Below are positions 1-8,766 of a stretch of DNA of 64,000 nt, piece by piece. A program made the position numbers and the translations under genes. The stretch lies in NCBI RefSeq assembly GCF_030929505.1, contig NZ_JAVFVV010000015.1, forward strand, positions 62,001 through 126,000, in the 5' to 3' direction. The stretch's first letter is position 1. The number at the start of each line of letters is the position of its first letter. The notes beneath the pieces were generated by a model that made no database searches, had not been told where the DNA came from, and saw only the letters and a list, made by a program, of their open reading frames with translations. Source of the DNA: Mesorhizobium sp. LHD-90 (lineage in GTDB: Bacteria > Pseudomonadota > Alphaproteobacteria > Rhizobiales > Rhizobiaceae).

Positions 1-249
1 CCCATCAGCACCCTCGAAGGCCCTGCCCTGCCGTTTCGGGCGGCGGCTCGGCACGCGGCCCGCATCAGGTTTCCGAGATGGGAGCAGCGGAAACTGGTGC
101 CTTCGTCTTGGCGTGGCGCCAAGGAAGTAGTCCAGCGTAAAAATAGCTGAGCAATCTTTTCGCCTGCAATAGTATCCGCGATTTGCTGACGATGATATGC
201 TTGGATTTTCAGATTACTTTATTAGGCCGCAGATGAGCTTGGGGGCTCG
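1..249. other. Unassigned 5' flank
   Basis: No gene could be assigned in these 249 bases. Two hairpins are visible: one with a 7-bp stem GTTTCCG/CGGAAAC around 68-95 and one with TTGGCG/CGCCAA around 111-125. Neither is followed by a T run. They may belong to the 3' end or leader of a gene outside the window. I compared the stretch with common riboswitch cores (cobalamin, glycine, SAM) and found no convincing match. Confidence 0.4.
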
Positions 250-1479
250 ATGGACACTGTGGTGATCGGTGCCGGATGGGCAGGCCTGGGCGTCAGCTAC
301 GAACTGACGCGACGCGGTATCCCTCACATCGTTCTCGAGCGGGCGCGCATCGGCGAGACTTGGCGAACGCAACGATGGGACACGTTCCGGCTGAACACGA
401 CCACCGCCGACACGCTGATGCCGGGCGAGACCTACGACGGCCCCGACCCCGACGGCGCGCTGACGCAGACCGAATTCATCGCCCTGCTCGAAGACTACGC
501 GCGCCGGCACAAGCTGCCCGTCGAGGAGGGGCGCGCGGTGACGGCGCTGTCGGCCGACGCGAACGGCGGCTTTGTGGTCGAGGCCGGCGGGCCGGCAATG
601 CGCGCCCGCAATGTGGTGATCGCCAGCGGCAGCCTCAACCGTCCGCTGCCGCGCCCCGAGTGGGCGGCGCCCTTGCCGCTGCCGCAGATCGACGCCTGCG
701 ACTATCGCAGCGCCGGCAGCCTGCCGGCCGGGCCCGTGCTGGTGGTCGGCTCCGGCCAATCCGGAGCGCAGATCGCCTATGACCTGGCTTCTGCCGGCAA
801 GTCCGTTTACCTGTCGACCGGCCGGGTCGGCCGCCTGATCCGCCGCTATCGCGACAAGGATACCTTGCGCTGGCTCGACGATAGCGGCTTCATGGACGTG
901 ACCCGTGCCGAACTGATCGCCGCGGCACCGGACGGCCGCCTGCCGGGCCGAGGCGTGATCGGCGCGACCCGTACGCTGTCTCTCCAGTTCCTGTCGGCCG
1001 AAGGCGTGATGCTGGCGGGCCGGCTGACCGGGCTTTCCGGCGGCCGGATGCTGACCTTCCGTGACGACGTCGCCGCCAATGTTCTGCTCGGCGACGAGGC
1101 GTCGGCCCGCGTCAAGCATTGGATCGACGCCTATATCGAGCGGTCGGGTATCGATGCGCCGCCGGCCGAGGAGGATCCGGCTGAAACGGTCGCGCCGCGC
1201 CTGCCCGATCCGCCGGTCCTTGCGCTCGAAGCGTCGAGCCTTGGCTGCATCGTCTGGTGCACCGGCTTTCGCGGCGACTACGGCTATGTCGACATAGCCG
1301 GGGTGCTCGACGGGAGCGGCCAGCCGATCCACGTCGATGGCGCGGGAACCGTGCCGGGCCTGTATTTTGCCGGCCTCGATTTCGGCATCACCCGCAAGTC
1401 GGGAACGATCAGGGCAGTCAACGAAGAGTCGACCCGCTTCGCCACGCTGATCGCCGAAAGGCTCGCCGCGGATCGGTAA
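250..1479 (+). CDS. Flavin-dependent monooxygenase / FAD-NAD(P)-binding oxidoreductase
   Basis: A 409-residue flavoprotein of the flavin-containing monooxygenase type, predicted to use FAD and NADPH to oxygenate or oxidise a small soluble substrate. The FAD-binding Rossmann motif GAGWAG lies at residues 7-12, straight after the start. A second nucleotide-binding motif, GSGQSG, lies near residue 164 and fits NAD(P)H binding. Near residue 335 the CTGFRGDYG segment resembles the late ATG-type motif of the family. The protein is slightly shorter than eukaryotic FMOs and has no signal peptide, so it should be cytoplasmic. The ATG at 250 directly precedes the dinucleotide fold. The substrate cannot be told from sequence. 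The next gene faces it from the other strand 30 bases downstream. Confidence 0.85.
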   Translation: MDTVVIGAGWAGLGVSYELTRRGIPHIVLERARIGETWRTQRWDTFRLNTTTADTLMPGETYDGPDPDGALTQTEFIALLEDYARRHKLPVEEGRAVTALSADANGGFVVEAGGPAMRARNVVIASGSLNRPLPRPEWAAPLPLPQIDACDYRSAGSLPAGPVLVVGSGQSGAQIAYDLASAGKSVYLSTGRVGRLIRRYRDKDTLRWLDDSGFMDVTRAELIAAAPDGRLPGRGVIGATRTLSLQFLSAEGVMLAGRLTGLSGGRMLTFRDDVAANVLLGDEASARVKHWIDAYIERSGIDAPPAEEDPAETVAPRLPDPPVLALEASSLGCIVWCTGFRGDYGYVDIAGVLDGSGQPIHVDGAGTVPGLYFAGLDFGITRKSGTIRAVNEESTRFATLIAERLAADR

Positions 1480-1509
1480 TTGAAGCTGTCCACCGGCGTT
1501 CGCGCTTGC

Positions 1510-1905
1510 TCACGCGCCGTACTGCTCGTCGCTCACCTTTTCCAGCCAGTCCACTGACTTGCCGTCGAGCGCTTCCTGCATGGCGATGTGGGTCATGGCG
1601 GTCTTCGGCCCGGCGCCGTGCCAGTGTTTTTCGCCGGGCGGGAAGAACACCGTGTCGCCGGCTCTGATCTCGCGGATCGGCTCGCCCCAGACCTGCGCCC
1701 GTCCCGCGCCGGACACGACGTAAAGCGTCTGGCCGAGCGGATGGGTGTGCCAGGCTGTGCGCGCGCCGGGCTCGAACGCGACGGTGAGCGCCCGCAGCCG
1801 CGCCGGCGCCTCCGCCTCGACGATCGGCGTCTGCAGGACCTTGCCGGTGAAATAGCTTTCCGGGGCATAGACGGTGGCGGCGCCGCCGCAAGGGGTGATC
1901 TTCAT
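1510..1905 (-). CDS. Cupin-domain protein
   Basis: A 131-residue single-domain cupin. The metal-binding motifs are visible: HTHPLGQ near residues 47-53 (motif 1, two His) and the FPPGEKHWHG segment near residues 90-99 (motif 2, His). Such small cupins bind a metal and act as small enzymes or sensors; they often sit near oxidoreductases or carboxymuconolactone decarboxylases. The ATG at 1905 was chosen over the longer open frame because the upstream part is Arg-rich and does not look like cupin sequence, whereas the protein from 1905 starts cleanly before the first beta strand. It converges with the flavin monooxygenase. The exact substrate is unknown. Confidence 0.82.
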   Translation of the reverse strand: MKITPCGGAATVYAPESYFTGKVLQTPIVEAEAPARLRALTVAFEPGARTAWHTHPLGQTLYVVSGAGRAQVWGEPIREIRAGDTVFFPPGEKHWHGAGPKTAMTHIAMQEALDGKSVDWLEKVSDEQYGA

Positions 1906-2132
1906 CGAAGCCTGCCTGTGTTTGGCGTTGCACCGTCGGCGTCGCCGACCAGGACGCGAGGCCGGCTGCGGCCCGTCGGCTGTTCGGCTGCCGCGGCAGG
2001 GTACAGAAAAACGCGTCCGAACACCATGCTGGACAAGTTCGCCTGGAGAGGCGATGATGAACGAGTCCGCCTCATGGGGCAGTGAGGATGGACGGGGCAA
2101 ACTCGCAACCTGATCGATTGGGGATTGAGCCC

Positions 2133-3272
2133 ATGCCTCCTGCTGCCCGCCTCACAGACATGCATGTCTGCCCGATGCAGACGCCCGCCGTCGTTCCGAT
2201 CCCGCATGTCGGGGGGCCGATCGTCGCGCCCGGCGCGCCGACGGTGCTGATCGGCAATCTTCCCGCCGCCCGCATCACTGACATGTGCATTTGCGTCGGC
2301 CCGCCGGACGTGATCGTGCGCGGCTCGGCTGGCGTCTACATCCTTGGCCTGAATGCTGCTCGGATCGGTGACAACACCGTCCATGGCGGCGTCATCGTGC
2401 AGGGCTGGCCGACCGTCCTCATCGGCGAGATCGGCGTGGTGTCGCCGCAGATGCCGAGCATGCCGGCCATTCCCGGCGTGCCGATGCCGGATATACCGGT
2501 GCCGGCGATGCCTGCATTGCCGGACGCACCCTCGATCCCGGCGCCGGAAACCGCGCTGCTGGCCACGATGGCCAAGGCGGCGCTCGACCTCAAGCCGCCG
2601 CCGCTGCCCGAAATGCCGGCCGTGCCCGATGCCGCTTCTCTTGCTGCCGCCGCGCCACCCGATCCGCCCGACCTGCCGGTGGTGATGGAGGCGATCGCCA
2701 AGGCCGTTCCGGCGGCGGCGCAGGCGATCGAGAAGGTCAAGGCCCTGCCCGCCTCGCCGTTCGCCGATCACGCCATGCCGGCGCTGAACGCACTGGACGC
2801 CGCGCTGGCGGGCCTGCCGCCCGGGCTGGTGCCGCCCGAGGTTCAAAAGGCCCTTGCCGAGTTGAAGCAGGGGCTGGCCGAGGCCCAGCAGGCCTATGAC
2901 GAGGCCGCGGCGCGCGTCGCCGAGCTGATGGCGAAGGCGCAGCAGAAGGTCGATGAGTTGAAGCAGCGCTACAACGAGCTGCTGGCCGAGAAGAAGAAGA
3001 TCGAGGACCGCATCGCCAAGGCGAAAGCCGAGGCCCAGAAAAGACTGCAGGAAGCCCGCGACAGATACGAGGCGGCGAAGGCGAAGTACGAAGAGGCGAA
3101 AGCCGAATACGAGGCCAGGAAGGCCGAGTTCGAACAGAAGAAGGCGGAACTGAAAAAACACGTCGACGACGCCAAGAAGCTCGGCAAGGAATTGTCGAAG
3201 CAGGCGCGCGAATGGGCCGACAAGAAGCCGCCGGCGTTGCCGTCGCTGCCGAAACTGCCCTCCTTCCGCTGA
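2133..3272 (+). CDS. PAAR-domain protein with Pro/Ala-rich linker and long coiled-coil tail
   Basis: A 379-residue protein. Residues 1-95 form a PAAR-type domain: PPAARLTDMHVCPM at the start, then repeated short Gly-turn strands (VGGPIVAPGAPTVLIG, AARITDMC, AARIGDNTVHGG) as in the sharpened tips that sit on VgrG spikes of type VI secretion systems. Residues about 100-200 are Pro/Met/Ala-rich. Residues about 235-365 are rich in Ala, Glu, Lys and Gln with heptad spacing, a strong coiled coil. The ATG at 2133 follows GGGGATTGAG and begins the PAAR fold; an upstream GTG at 2082 is less likely. No VgrG, Hcp, toxin or immunity gene is visible nearby, so its secretion partner must be elsewhere or absent. 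The tail has no recognised toxin motif. Confidence 0.85.
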   Translation: MPPAARLTDMHVCPMQTPAVVPIPHVGGPIVAPGAPTVLIGNLPAARITDMCICVGPPDVIVRGSAGVYILGLNAARIGDNTVHGGVIVQGWPTVLIGEIGVVSPQMPSMPAIPGVPMPDIPVPAMPALPDAPSIPAPETALLATMAKAALDLKPPPLPEMPAVPDAASLAAAAPPDPPDLPVVMEAIAKAVPAAAQAIEKVKALPASPFADHAMPALNALDAALAGLPPGLVPPEVQKALAELKQGLAEAQQAYDEAAARVAELMAKAQQKVDELKQRYNELLAEKKKIEDRIAKAKAEAQKRLQEARDRYEAAKAKYEEAKAEYEARKAEFEQKKAELKKHVDDAKKLGKELSKQAREWADKKPPALPSLPKLPSFR

Positions 3273-3320
3273 CGACCGCGATCCCGGGGCAACCGGCGTC
3301 ACACCATGATACCAAAACAA

Positions 3321-3352
3321 AACCGGCAGGCGTCGCCGCCTGCCGGTTTTTT
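3321..3352. terminator. Bidirectional intrinsic terminator
   Basis: A perfect stem, CCGGCAGGCG with CGCCTGCCGG around a short loop, followed by TTTTTT on the plus strand and preceded by AAAACAAAA, which gives a T-rich tail on the minus strand. It lies between the convergent PAAR gene and MHS transporter gene and should stop both. Confidence 0.9.
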
Positions 3353-3371
3353 AGTGATCGGTCGAAGGGGA

Positions 3372-5258
3372 CTATTCCTTCGCGTGCAGGTCGGTGCCCA
3401 GCGTATCGCGCACGAAGATCATGCCTATGACCAGCGACATGGCCGAGATCGCGATCGGGTACCAGAGGCCGTAATAGATGTCGCCAGCCGCGGCACTCAT
3501 GGCGAAGACGGTCGCCGGCAGCAGGCCGCCGAACCAGCCGTTGCCGATGTGATAGGGCAGCGACATGCCGGTGTAGCGGATGCGGGTCGGGAACATCTCG
3601 ACCAGGATCGCCGCGATCGGCCCGTAGACCATGGTCACGTAGAGGACCAGGATGAACAGGATGCCGATGATCATCGGCCAGTTCACCTGGGCGGGATCGG
3701 CGATCATCTTGAAGGCGCCGGCGCCCGGAACCGAGAAGACGGCGACTTCCGTTGCGCCGGCGGCTTCCTCGGCAGTGACCAGCTTGTCCTTGATCGCCTG
3801 TTCGACCGGAACCATCGTCTTGTCGCCGGCGCGGATCGCCGCGGCGTCGAGCGCCAGCTTCGGATTGGCCGCGACCAGCGCGTCGAGTTTCTGGTCGGCG
3901 ACCTTCACCGGATCGCGGATCAGCGGATAGCCGTTCTCCTTGAGCGCGTTCAGCACGGCCTTGGAGAATGCCGCGTCCTTGGCCTTGGCTTCCTCGCCCG
4001 CAGCGACGGCGTCGAACGAGGTGATCGTCTCGCCGCCGATGGCGACCGTTGCCGGCGTGCCGGGAGCGGCCGTCGCCACGACGTCAAACGGGACCGAGTT
4101 GCGGGTCAGGAACGAGGTGGCGATGTCGCAAGAGGTGGTGAACTTCGCCGTGCCGGTCGGGTTGAACTGGAACCGGCAATCTCCCGGGGCGGCCGTCACC
4201 GTTGCCCGCACGTCCTGTTGGGCGGTGGCCAGCGCCGGATTGGCGGCCCAGGTCAGCGCCTTGAACAGCGGGAAGTAGGTGACGATGGCAAGCGCCAGGC
4301 CGACCATGATGATCGGCTTGCGGCCGACCTTGTCCGAGAGCCAGCCGAAGAACACGAAGAATGGCGTACCGATGGCAAGCGAGATGGCGATCATCACGTT
4401 CACCGAGAAGGCGTCGACCTTGAGCACGTTCTGCAGGAAGAACAGGGCGTAGAACTGGCCGGAATACCAGACGACGGCCTGGCCGGCGGTGAGGCCGAGC
4501 AGCGCCAGCAGCGCGATCTTCGCGTTCTTCCACTGGCCGAAAGCCTCCTTCAGCGGCGCCTTGGAGCCCTTGCCCTCGTCCTTCATGCGCTGGAAGGTCG
4601 GCGATTCGTTGAGCGACAGCCGTATCCACACCGAGATGCCGAGCAACACCACCGAGACCAGGAACGGAATGCGCCAGCCCCAGGCCTTGAACGCGTCCGG
4701 CCCCATCCACGTCTGGATCGCCAGGATGACGAGCAGCGACAGGAACAGGCCGAGCGTCGCCGTGGTCTGGATCCAGGAGGTGTAGTAGCCGCGGCGGTCG
4801 TCCGGCGCGTGCTCGGCGACATAGGTCGCAGCTCCGCCATATTCGCCGCCGAGCGCCAGGCCCTGCAACATGCGCAGCCCGATGAGGATGATCGGGGCGG
4901 CGATGCCGATCGCCGCCGAACCGGGCAGCAGACCGACCAGGAAGGTCGACAGGCCCATGATCAGGATGGTGATGAGGAAGGTGTATTTGCGGCCGACCAG
5001 GTCGCCGATGCGACCGAACACCAGCGCGCCGAAGGGACGGACCAGGAAGCCCGCCGCGAAGGCGAGCAGCGCGAAGATGTTGCGCGTCGCTTCCGGATAT
5101 TCACTGAAGAAGGCCGCGCCGATGAAGGCGGCGAGCGATCCGTAGAGATAGAAATCGTACCATTCGAAGACGGTACCCAGCGAGGAGGCGAAGATGACCT
5201 TCTTCTCCTCTCTGGTCATGCCGCGCCTCCTTGCGTCGGCCGTTCCTGCCATTGCCAT
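3372..5258 (-). CDS. MFS transporter, metabolite:H+ symporter (MHS) family, with a large loop insertion
   Basis: A 628-residue major facilitator protein, inner membrane. The N-terminal sequence (ASSLGTVFEWYDFYLYGSLAA) is the classic first helix of the metabolite:proton symporter family that takes up organic acids or betaines. The DxxGRK-like loop motif (GRIGDLVGRKYT) is present. Between roughly residues 338 and 520 lies a hydrophilic insertion of about 180 residues with alternating Ala/Thr/Val/Lys and two Cys, placed after the helix that follows LSDKVGRKPI. This makes the protein much longer than the usual 430-450 residues. Two starts each have a good ribosome site: 5258 (GGGAGGA) and 5219 (AAGGAGG, six bases before ATG). 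The substrate is not known. Confidence 0.88.
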   Translation of the reverse strand: MAMAGTADARRRGMTREEKKVIFASSLGTVFEWYDFYLYGSLAAFIGAAFFSEYPEATRNIFALLAFAAGFLVRPFGALVFGRIGDLVGRKYTFLITILIMGLSTFLVGLLPGSAAIGIAAPIILIGLRMLQGLALGGEYGGAATYVAEHAPDDRRGYYTSWIQTTATLGLFLSLLVILAIQTWMGPDAFKAWGWRIPFLVSVVLLGISVWIRLSLNESPTFQRMKDEGKGSKAPLKEAFGQWKNAKIALLALLGLTAGQAVVWYSGQFYALFFLQNVLKVDAFSVNVMIAISLAIGTPFFVFFGWLSDKVGRKPIIMVGLALAIVTYFPLFKALTWAANPALATAQQDVRATVTAAPGDCRFQFNPTGTAKFTTSCDIATSFLTRNSVPFDVVATAAPGTPATVAIGGETITSFDAVAAGEEAKAKDAAFSKAVLNALKENGYPLIRDPVKVADQKLDALVAANPKLALDAAAIRAGDKTMVPVEQAIKDKLVTAEEAAGATEVAVFSVPGAGAFKMIADPAQVNWPMIIGILFILVLYVTMVYGPIAAILVEMFPTRIRYTGMSLPYHIGNGWFGGLLPATVFAMSAAAGDIYYGLWYPIAISAMSLVIGMIFVRDTLGTDLHAKE

Positions 5259-5596
5259 CGTTGTCCTCCCTTGGCGATGCGCCGAATCCGGTCGCGACTC
5301 GCAGTCCCGTCCGGCTGGAGGAAAAAATGCCAGAAACAGCCCGCGAAAATGAGAGCGTCTTTAGGATTATGACTATGGGATTACGACTTTGGTAGCAGGA
5401 GTTTCGCGCCGTTATTTACGGGCACTGTCTCGGCGCATCCTCGACAACTGCAACAAGCGATGCCGGAGCCAGTATCCGAGCAATGTCGCGGCGCTGACGA
5501 CTTCCCGGCCGGCAACCGGGGGCCAAAGCATGTCGCGCCTCATCTGCTTCAGTCTGCCGGGCCGGCGGTGGCGCCGGCCCGGATCGCCGAAAACGG
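5259..5596. other. Intergenic region upstream of the MHS transporter
   Basis: About 340 bases without a supportable gene. It should hold the minus-strand promoter of the transporter. Next to the end of the RHH gene, at 5559-5580, there is a perfect 8-bp GGGCCGGC/GCCGGCCC hairpin without a T run, which may help end the small RHH transcript. Nothing else was recognised. Confidence 0.5.
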
Positions 5597-5785
5597 TCAG
5601 GCGTCGAGCATCGGGCGCAGCACGCGCTCCTGCTTGCCGGCGAGATAACCGTTCTCGCGCAGCCATTTGGCGATGATCAGCTCGACCAGCGAGGAGACCG
5701 AACGGTGGTCTTCCTTGGCGGCGACGGTCAGCGCCTGCTTGATCTCCTGTTCGATGCGGAAGCCGAGGGGATGTGTCTTGGCCAT
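5597..5785 (-). CDS. Small ribbon-helix-helix-like protein
   Basis: A 62-residue protein. The N-terminal pattern (HPLGFRIEQEIKQALTVAAKEDHRSVSSLVELIIAKWLREN) fits a ribbon-helix-helix DNA-binding fold of the CopG/Arc kind: a short basic strand, then two helices joined by the DHRSVSSLVE turn. Such proteins act as dimeric repressors, sometimes as antitoxins, but no toxin gene adjoins it. The start at 5785 has AAGGGA upstream. It is separated from both neighbours by over 100 bases, so it is probably transcribed alone. The target is unknown. Confidence 0.72.
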   Translation of the reverse strand: MAKTHPLGFRIEQEIKQALTVAAKEDHRSVSSLVELIIAKWLRENGYLAGKQERVLRPMLDA

Positions 5786-5904
5786 ATGTGGTCCCTTGTC
5801 GTGATGGCCGGCGAAAACCCGTGTCAGACGGAGCGCGGCCCTGGAGTAAGATGCTTGGAAAAGAAAGAACCGGCGTCGCCCGGGCGACAGGCCGGCATCG
5901 GCCG

Positions 5905-6318
5905 TCAGGCGGTGGGCGCCGGAGGACCGCGGGCCTGCATCCCCGCCAGTTCGGGTCGCTCGCCATGAGCTCGCGACAGGCTCAGCCCGAGCGCCAGCCG
6001 CGGGCCGTATCCCGTCGCATAGGGCTGGGGCGGCAGGCCGGAATGGTCGCCGGTTTCTGCCGCGTCGTGGCCGGGAGCGGGTCCGTCGGGATCGTCAAGC
6101 GCCGCGACGATACAGGCTTCGTGTCCCGCCGCACCGCCGATCGGATCGGTACTGAAGCCGGAGAACGAGCTTTCCGCGACATAGCGGAAGCCGGAGCGCC
6201 CCGACTGCTCGGAGGCCGACGGCGCCTCGCCTAATGCAATGACGGCGACAAGCCACAGCATCGCCCGGTAAAGGGCGGTCAGAAGGCGCTTGTTCGGTTG
6301 CTTGTCGCTACCTGCCAT
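5905..6318 (-). CDS. Hypothetical secreted or membrane-anchored protein
   Basis: A 137-residue open frame with an N-terminal basic stretch followed by a hydrophobic segment (LLTALYRAMLWLVAVIALG) that could be a signal peptide or anchor. The rest is Gly/Pro/Ala-rich and of low complexity, with no family recognised. The ATG at 6318 was preferred to an upstream in-frame ATG because the hydrophobic segment then falls at the usual place and CAGGTCG lies just upstream. Base composition is that of the neighbours, so chance opening of a long frame in GC-rich DNA remains possible. Confidence 0.42.
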   Translation of the reverse strand: MAGSDKQPNKRLLTALYRAMLWLVAVIALGEAPSASEQSGRSGFRYVAESSFSGFSTDPIGGAAGHEACIVAALDDPDGPAPGHDAAETGDHSGLPPQPYATGYGPRLALGLSLSRAHGERPELAGMQARGPPAPTA

Positions 6319-6593
6319 CGACCTGAGCTGCTTCGTCCTGATTCCCCGCAATTTCGGGGAGCCCTACCCATACGCGTTGATGGCTGTCGTGATCAACGTT
6401 GCGGAGATCATACAAAGTAGGAGCATTGCTTTGCCGGCGCAAGCCGGGGTTTTTCCTTGCCCTCCCGCCAAATCGGTGTGACGATGCTTTCAGGCAGGCG
6501 GCAGTCCAAAAATGCCCCGCCCGCGACGGTCGCAAGGCCGGCCGCCGCTCGGAAGCCCCGTAACGGGTGGAAACGCTAGAGTGGAGGTCAGCC

Positions 6594-8645
6594 ATGGGAA
6601 CACGCGCCGGAGGCAGGCGTACGGGACCGAAGTGCATCGCCATTGTCGGTCCCTTTGCCAGCGGAAAGACTACTCTTCTTGAAGCCATCGTCGCGCGCGC
6701 CGGCGCCATTCCCCGCCAGAATCCGGTCGGGTCCGGCAGTTCGGTCGGAGACAGTTCGCCTGAAGCCCGCGCCCACGCCATGAGCGTCGAAACCACCGTC
6801 GCCACGGTCGATTTCATGGGCGAGCAGATCACCTTCATCGATTGCCCCGGCTCGGTCGAGTTCGCCTTCGAGGCGCAGCCCGTGCTTGCCGCCTGTGACG
6901 CCGCCATTGTGGTCACCGAGAACGACGAGAAGAAGATCCCGGCGCTGCAACTGATCATGCGCAAGCTGGACGATCTCGGCATTCCCCGCATCCTCTTCCT
7001 CAACAAGATCGACAAGTCTTCCGCCGGCGTGCGCGACACGCTGAAACTCCTGCAGCCGGTGAGCGAGACGCCGCTGCTGCTGCGCCAGATCCCACTGCGA
7101 CGCGACGGCATCGTCGTCGGCGCCATCGATCTGGCGCTGGAGCGCGCCTATGTCTGGCGCGAGCACGCCGCGAGCGAAGTGACCGAAATTCCCGACGACG
7201 AGAAGGGCCGCGAGGTCGAGGCGCGCTTTTCCATGCTGGAGACGCTGGCCGACCACGACGACCATCTGATGGAGCAGTTGCTGGAAGAAGTTGCGCCGCC
7301 GCAGGACGAGGTGTTCGACGACCTTGCCGCCGATCTGCGCGAAGGCAACGTGACCCCGGTTCTGATCGGCACGGCCGAAAAGGGCAACGGCGTGCTGCGG
7401 CTGCTGAAGACCATCCGCCACGACGTTGCCGACGTCGAATCCACCCGCAGGCGCCTTGGCGTCGCCGACAATGCCGGGCCGCTGGTGCAGGTGATGAAGA
7501 CCATCCACACGCCCCACGGGGGAAAATTGTCGGTCGCCCGCATCCTGTCCGGATCAGTCAATGACGGCACCGAGTTGACGCTGCCGGACGGCGGAACGGC
7601 ACGGATATCCGGCATCTACCGGCTGCTCGGCAAGGACCAGGCCAAGCAGGCCTCGGCCGGGCCCGGCGACACGGTGGCGCTGGGCAAGCTGGAGGGCGCG
7701 CGCACCGGCCAGACGCTGGGCGCGGGCAAGAGCGCGGCGGTGCAACTCTTCACCGACGAAGCGCCGCAGCCGGTCTTCGCCATCGCGCTGCGCCCCAGGG
7801 AGCGCAAGGACGATGTGAAGATGTCGGCGGCGATCCAGCGGCTGGCGGAGGAGGATCCGTCGCTTTCAGTCAGGCACCAGGATACCGGCGAGACCATCGT
7901 TTCCGGCCATGGCGAGATGCATCTGCGTGTCACGGTCGAGCGGCTGGACGGCAAGAACCAGATCGCGGTCGAGCAGTCAGCGCCGGGCGTGCCCTACCGC
8001 GAGACCATCCGCAAGGCAGCGCAGCAGCGCGGCCGCCACAAGAAGCAGTCGGGCGGCCACGGCCAGTTCGGCGACGTGGTGATCGAGATAAAGCCGCTGC
8101 CGCGCGGCACCGGCTTCCAGTTCAGCGACACAATCACCGGCGGCGTGGTGCCAAAAACCTACATCCAGTCGGTAGAGACCGGCGTGCGCGATTTCCTGAA
8201 GACCGGTCCGCTCGGTTTTCCCGTGGTCGACGTGGCGGTGAACCTGTCGGACGGCTCGTACCATTCGGTCGATTCCTCCGACATGGCGTTCCAGATGGCG
8301 GCGAAGCTGGCCATGAAGGAGGGTATGCCGGCCTGCTCGCCGGTGCTGCTGGAGCCGATCATGAAGGTGCAGATCTTCACGCCGTCCGAGGCCACGGCGA
8401 AGATCACCGGCATCGTGCCGCAGCGGCGTGGCCAGATCCTCGGCTACGATGCCCGCCCCGGCTGGAAGGGCTGGGACGTGGTCGAGGCAACCATGCCGCA
8501 GTCGGAGATCGGCAACCTGATCGTCGAGCTGCGCTCGGCCACGGCCGGCGTGGCCAGCTATCAGGCGAGTTTCGACCACATGGCCGAACTCACCGGGCGG
8601 CTGGCCGACGAGGTGATGAACAACGCGCGCAGCCGGGCGGCATGA
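6594..8645 (+). CDS. Elongation factor G-like translational GTPase (EF-G paralogue)
   Basis: A 683-residue protein with the EF-G domain order: GTPase domain, beta-barrel domain II, domains III to V. The P loop GPFASGKT is at residues 19-26, the G3 motif DCPGS at 83-87 and the G4 motif NKID at 137-140. Canonical EF-G has DTPGH at G3; here the catalytic His is Ser87, and the switch I RGITI motif is not recognisable. Domain IV (SGGHGQFGDV near residue 485) is kept. This is therefore the diverged EF-G-like subfamily rather than the main fusA product, and its role may be in recycling, stress or a specialised ribosome step. The ATG at 6594 follows GGAGGT. It stands alone, with no rpsL, rpsG or tuf nearby. 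Confidence 0.85.
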   Translation: MGTRAGGRRTGPKCIAIVGPFASGKTTLLEAIVARAGAIPRQNPVGSGSSVGDSSPEARAHAMSVETTVATVDFMGEQITFIDCPGSVEFAFEAQPVLAACDAAIVVTENDEKKIPALQLIMRKLDDLGIPRILFLNKIDKSSAGVRDTLKLLQPVSETPLLLRQIPLRRDGIVVGAIDLALERAYVWREHAASEVTEIPDDEKGREVEARFSMLETLADHDDHLMEQLLEEVAPPQDEVFDDLAADLREGNVTPVLIGTAEKGNGVLRLLKTIRHDVADVESTRRRLGVADNAGPLVQVMKTIHTPHGGKLSVARILSGSVNDGTELTLPDGGTARISGIYRLLGKDQAKQASAGPGDTVALGKLEGARTGQTLGAGKSAAVQLFTDEAPQPVFAIALRPRERKDDVKMSAAIQRLAEEDPSLSVRHQDTGETIVSGHGEMHLRVTVERLDGKNQIAVEQSAPGVPYRETIRKAAQQRGRHKKQSGGHGQFGDVVIEIKPLPRGTGFQFSDTITGGVVPKTYIQSVETGVRDFLKTGPLGFPVVDVAVNLSDGSYHSVDSSDMAFQMAAKLAMKEGMPACSPVLLEPIMKVQIFTPSEATAKITGIVPQRRGQILGYDARPGWKGWDVVEATMPQSEIGNLIVELRSATAGVASYQASFDHMAELTGRLADEVMNNARSRAA

Positions 8646-8650
8646 CGCTA

Positions 8651-8678
8651 CCGGGCGCGCGAAACCTCGCGCGCCCGG
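8651..8678. terminator. Long GC hairpin between convergent genes
   Basis: A perfect 12-bp stem, CCGGGCGCGCGA with TCGCGCGCCCGG, around an AACC loop, six bases after the EF-G-like stop codon. There is no T run, so termination may need Rho or act only as an RNA 3'-end stabiliser. The convergent CadC-like gene ends at 8767. Confidence 0.6.
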
Positions 8679-8766
8679 CGTCGAGCCGGCACCATCTGCG
8701 TGTGCCCCTTCCAGGCCGCGAAGGAAACCTGGCGACGTCAGGATGTGAAGACCGGCCGGGCGAGCC

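Noticed and set aside
1-249. Possible riboswitch at the window start
   Set aside because: Hairpins are present, but the conserved cores of cobalamin, glycine or SAM riboswitches could not be found.
2133-3272. A complete type VI secretion cluster around the PAAR gene
   Set aside because: None of the neighbouring genes resembles VgrG, Hcp, sheath or baseplate genes.
1902-3320. A 472-codon minus-strand frame over the PAAR gene
   Set aside because: It overlaps a recognisable PAAR gene and reads as a low-complexity Arg/Gly/Leu sequence.
3306-5372. A 688-codon plus-strand frame opposite the MHS transporter gene
   Set aside because: It is antisense to a gene with clear family motifs. Its translation is rich in Arg, Asp, Gly and His, as in typical GC-rich shadow frames.
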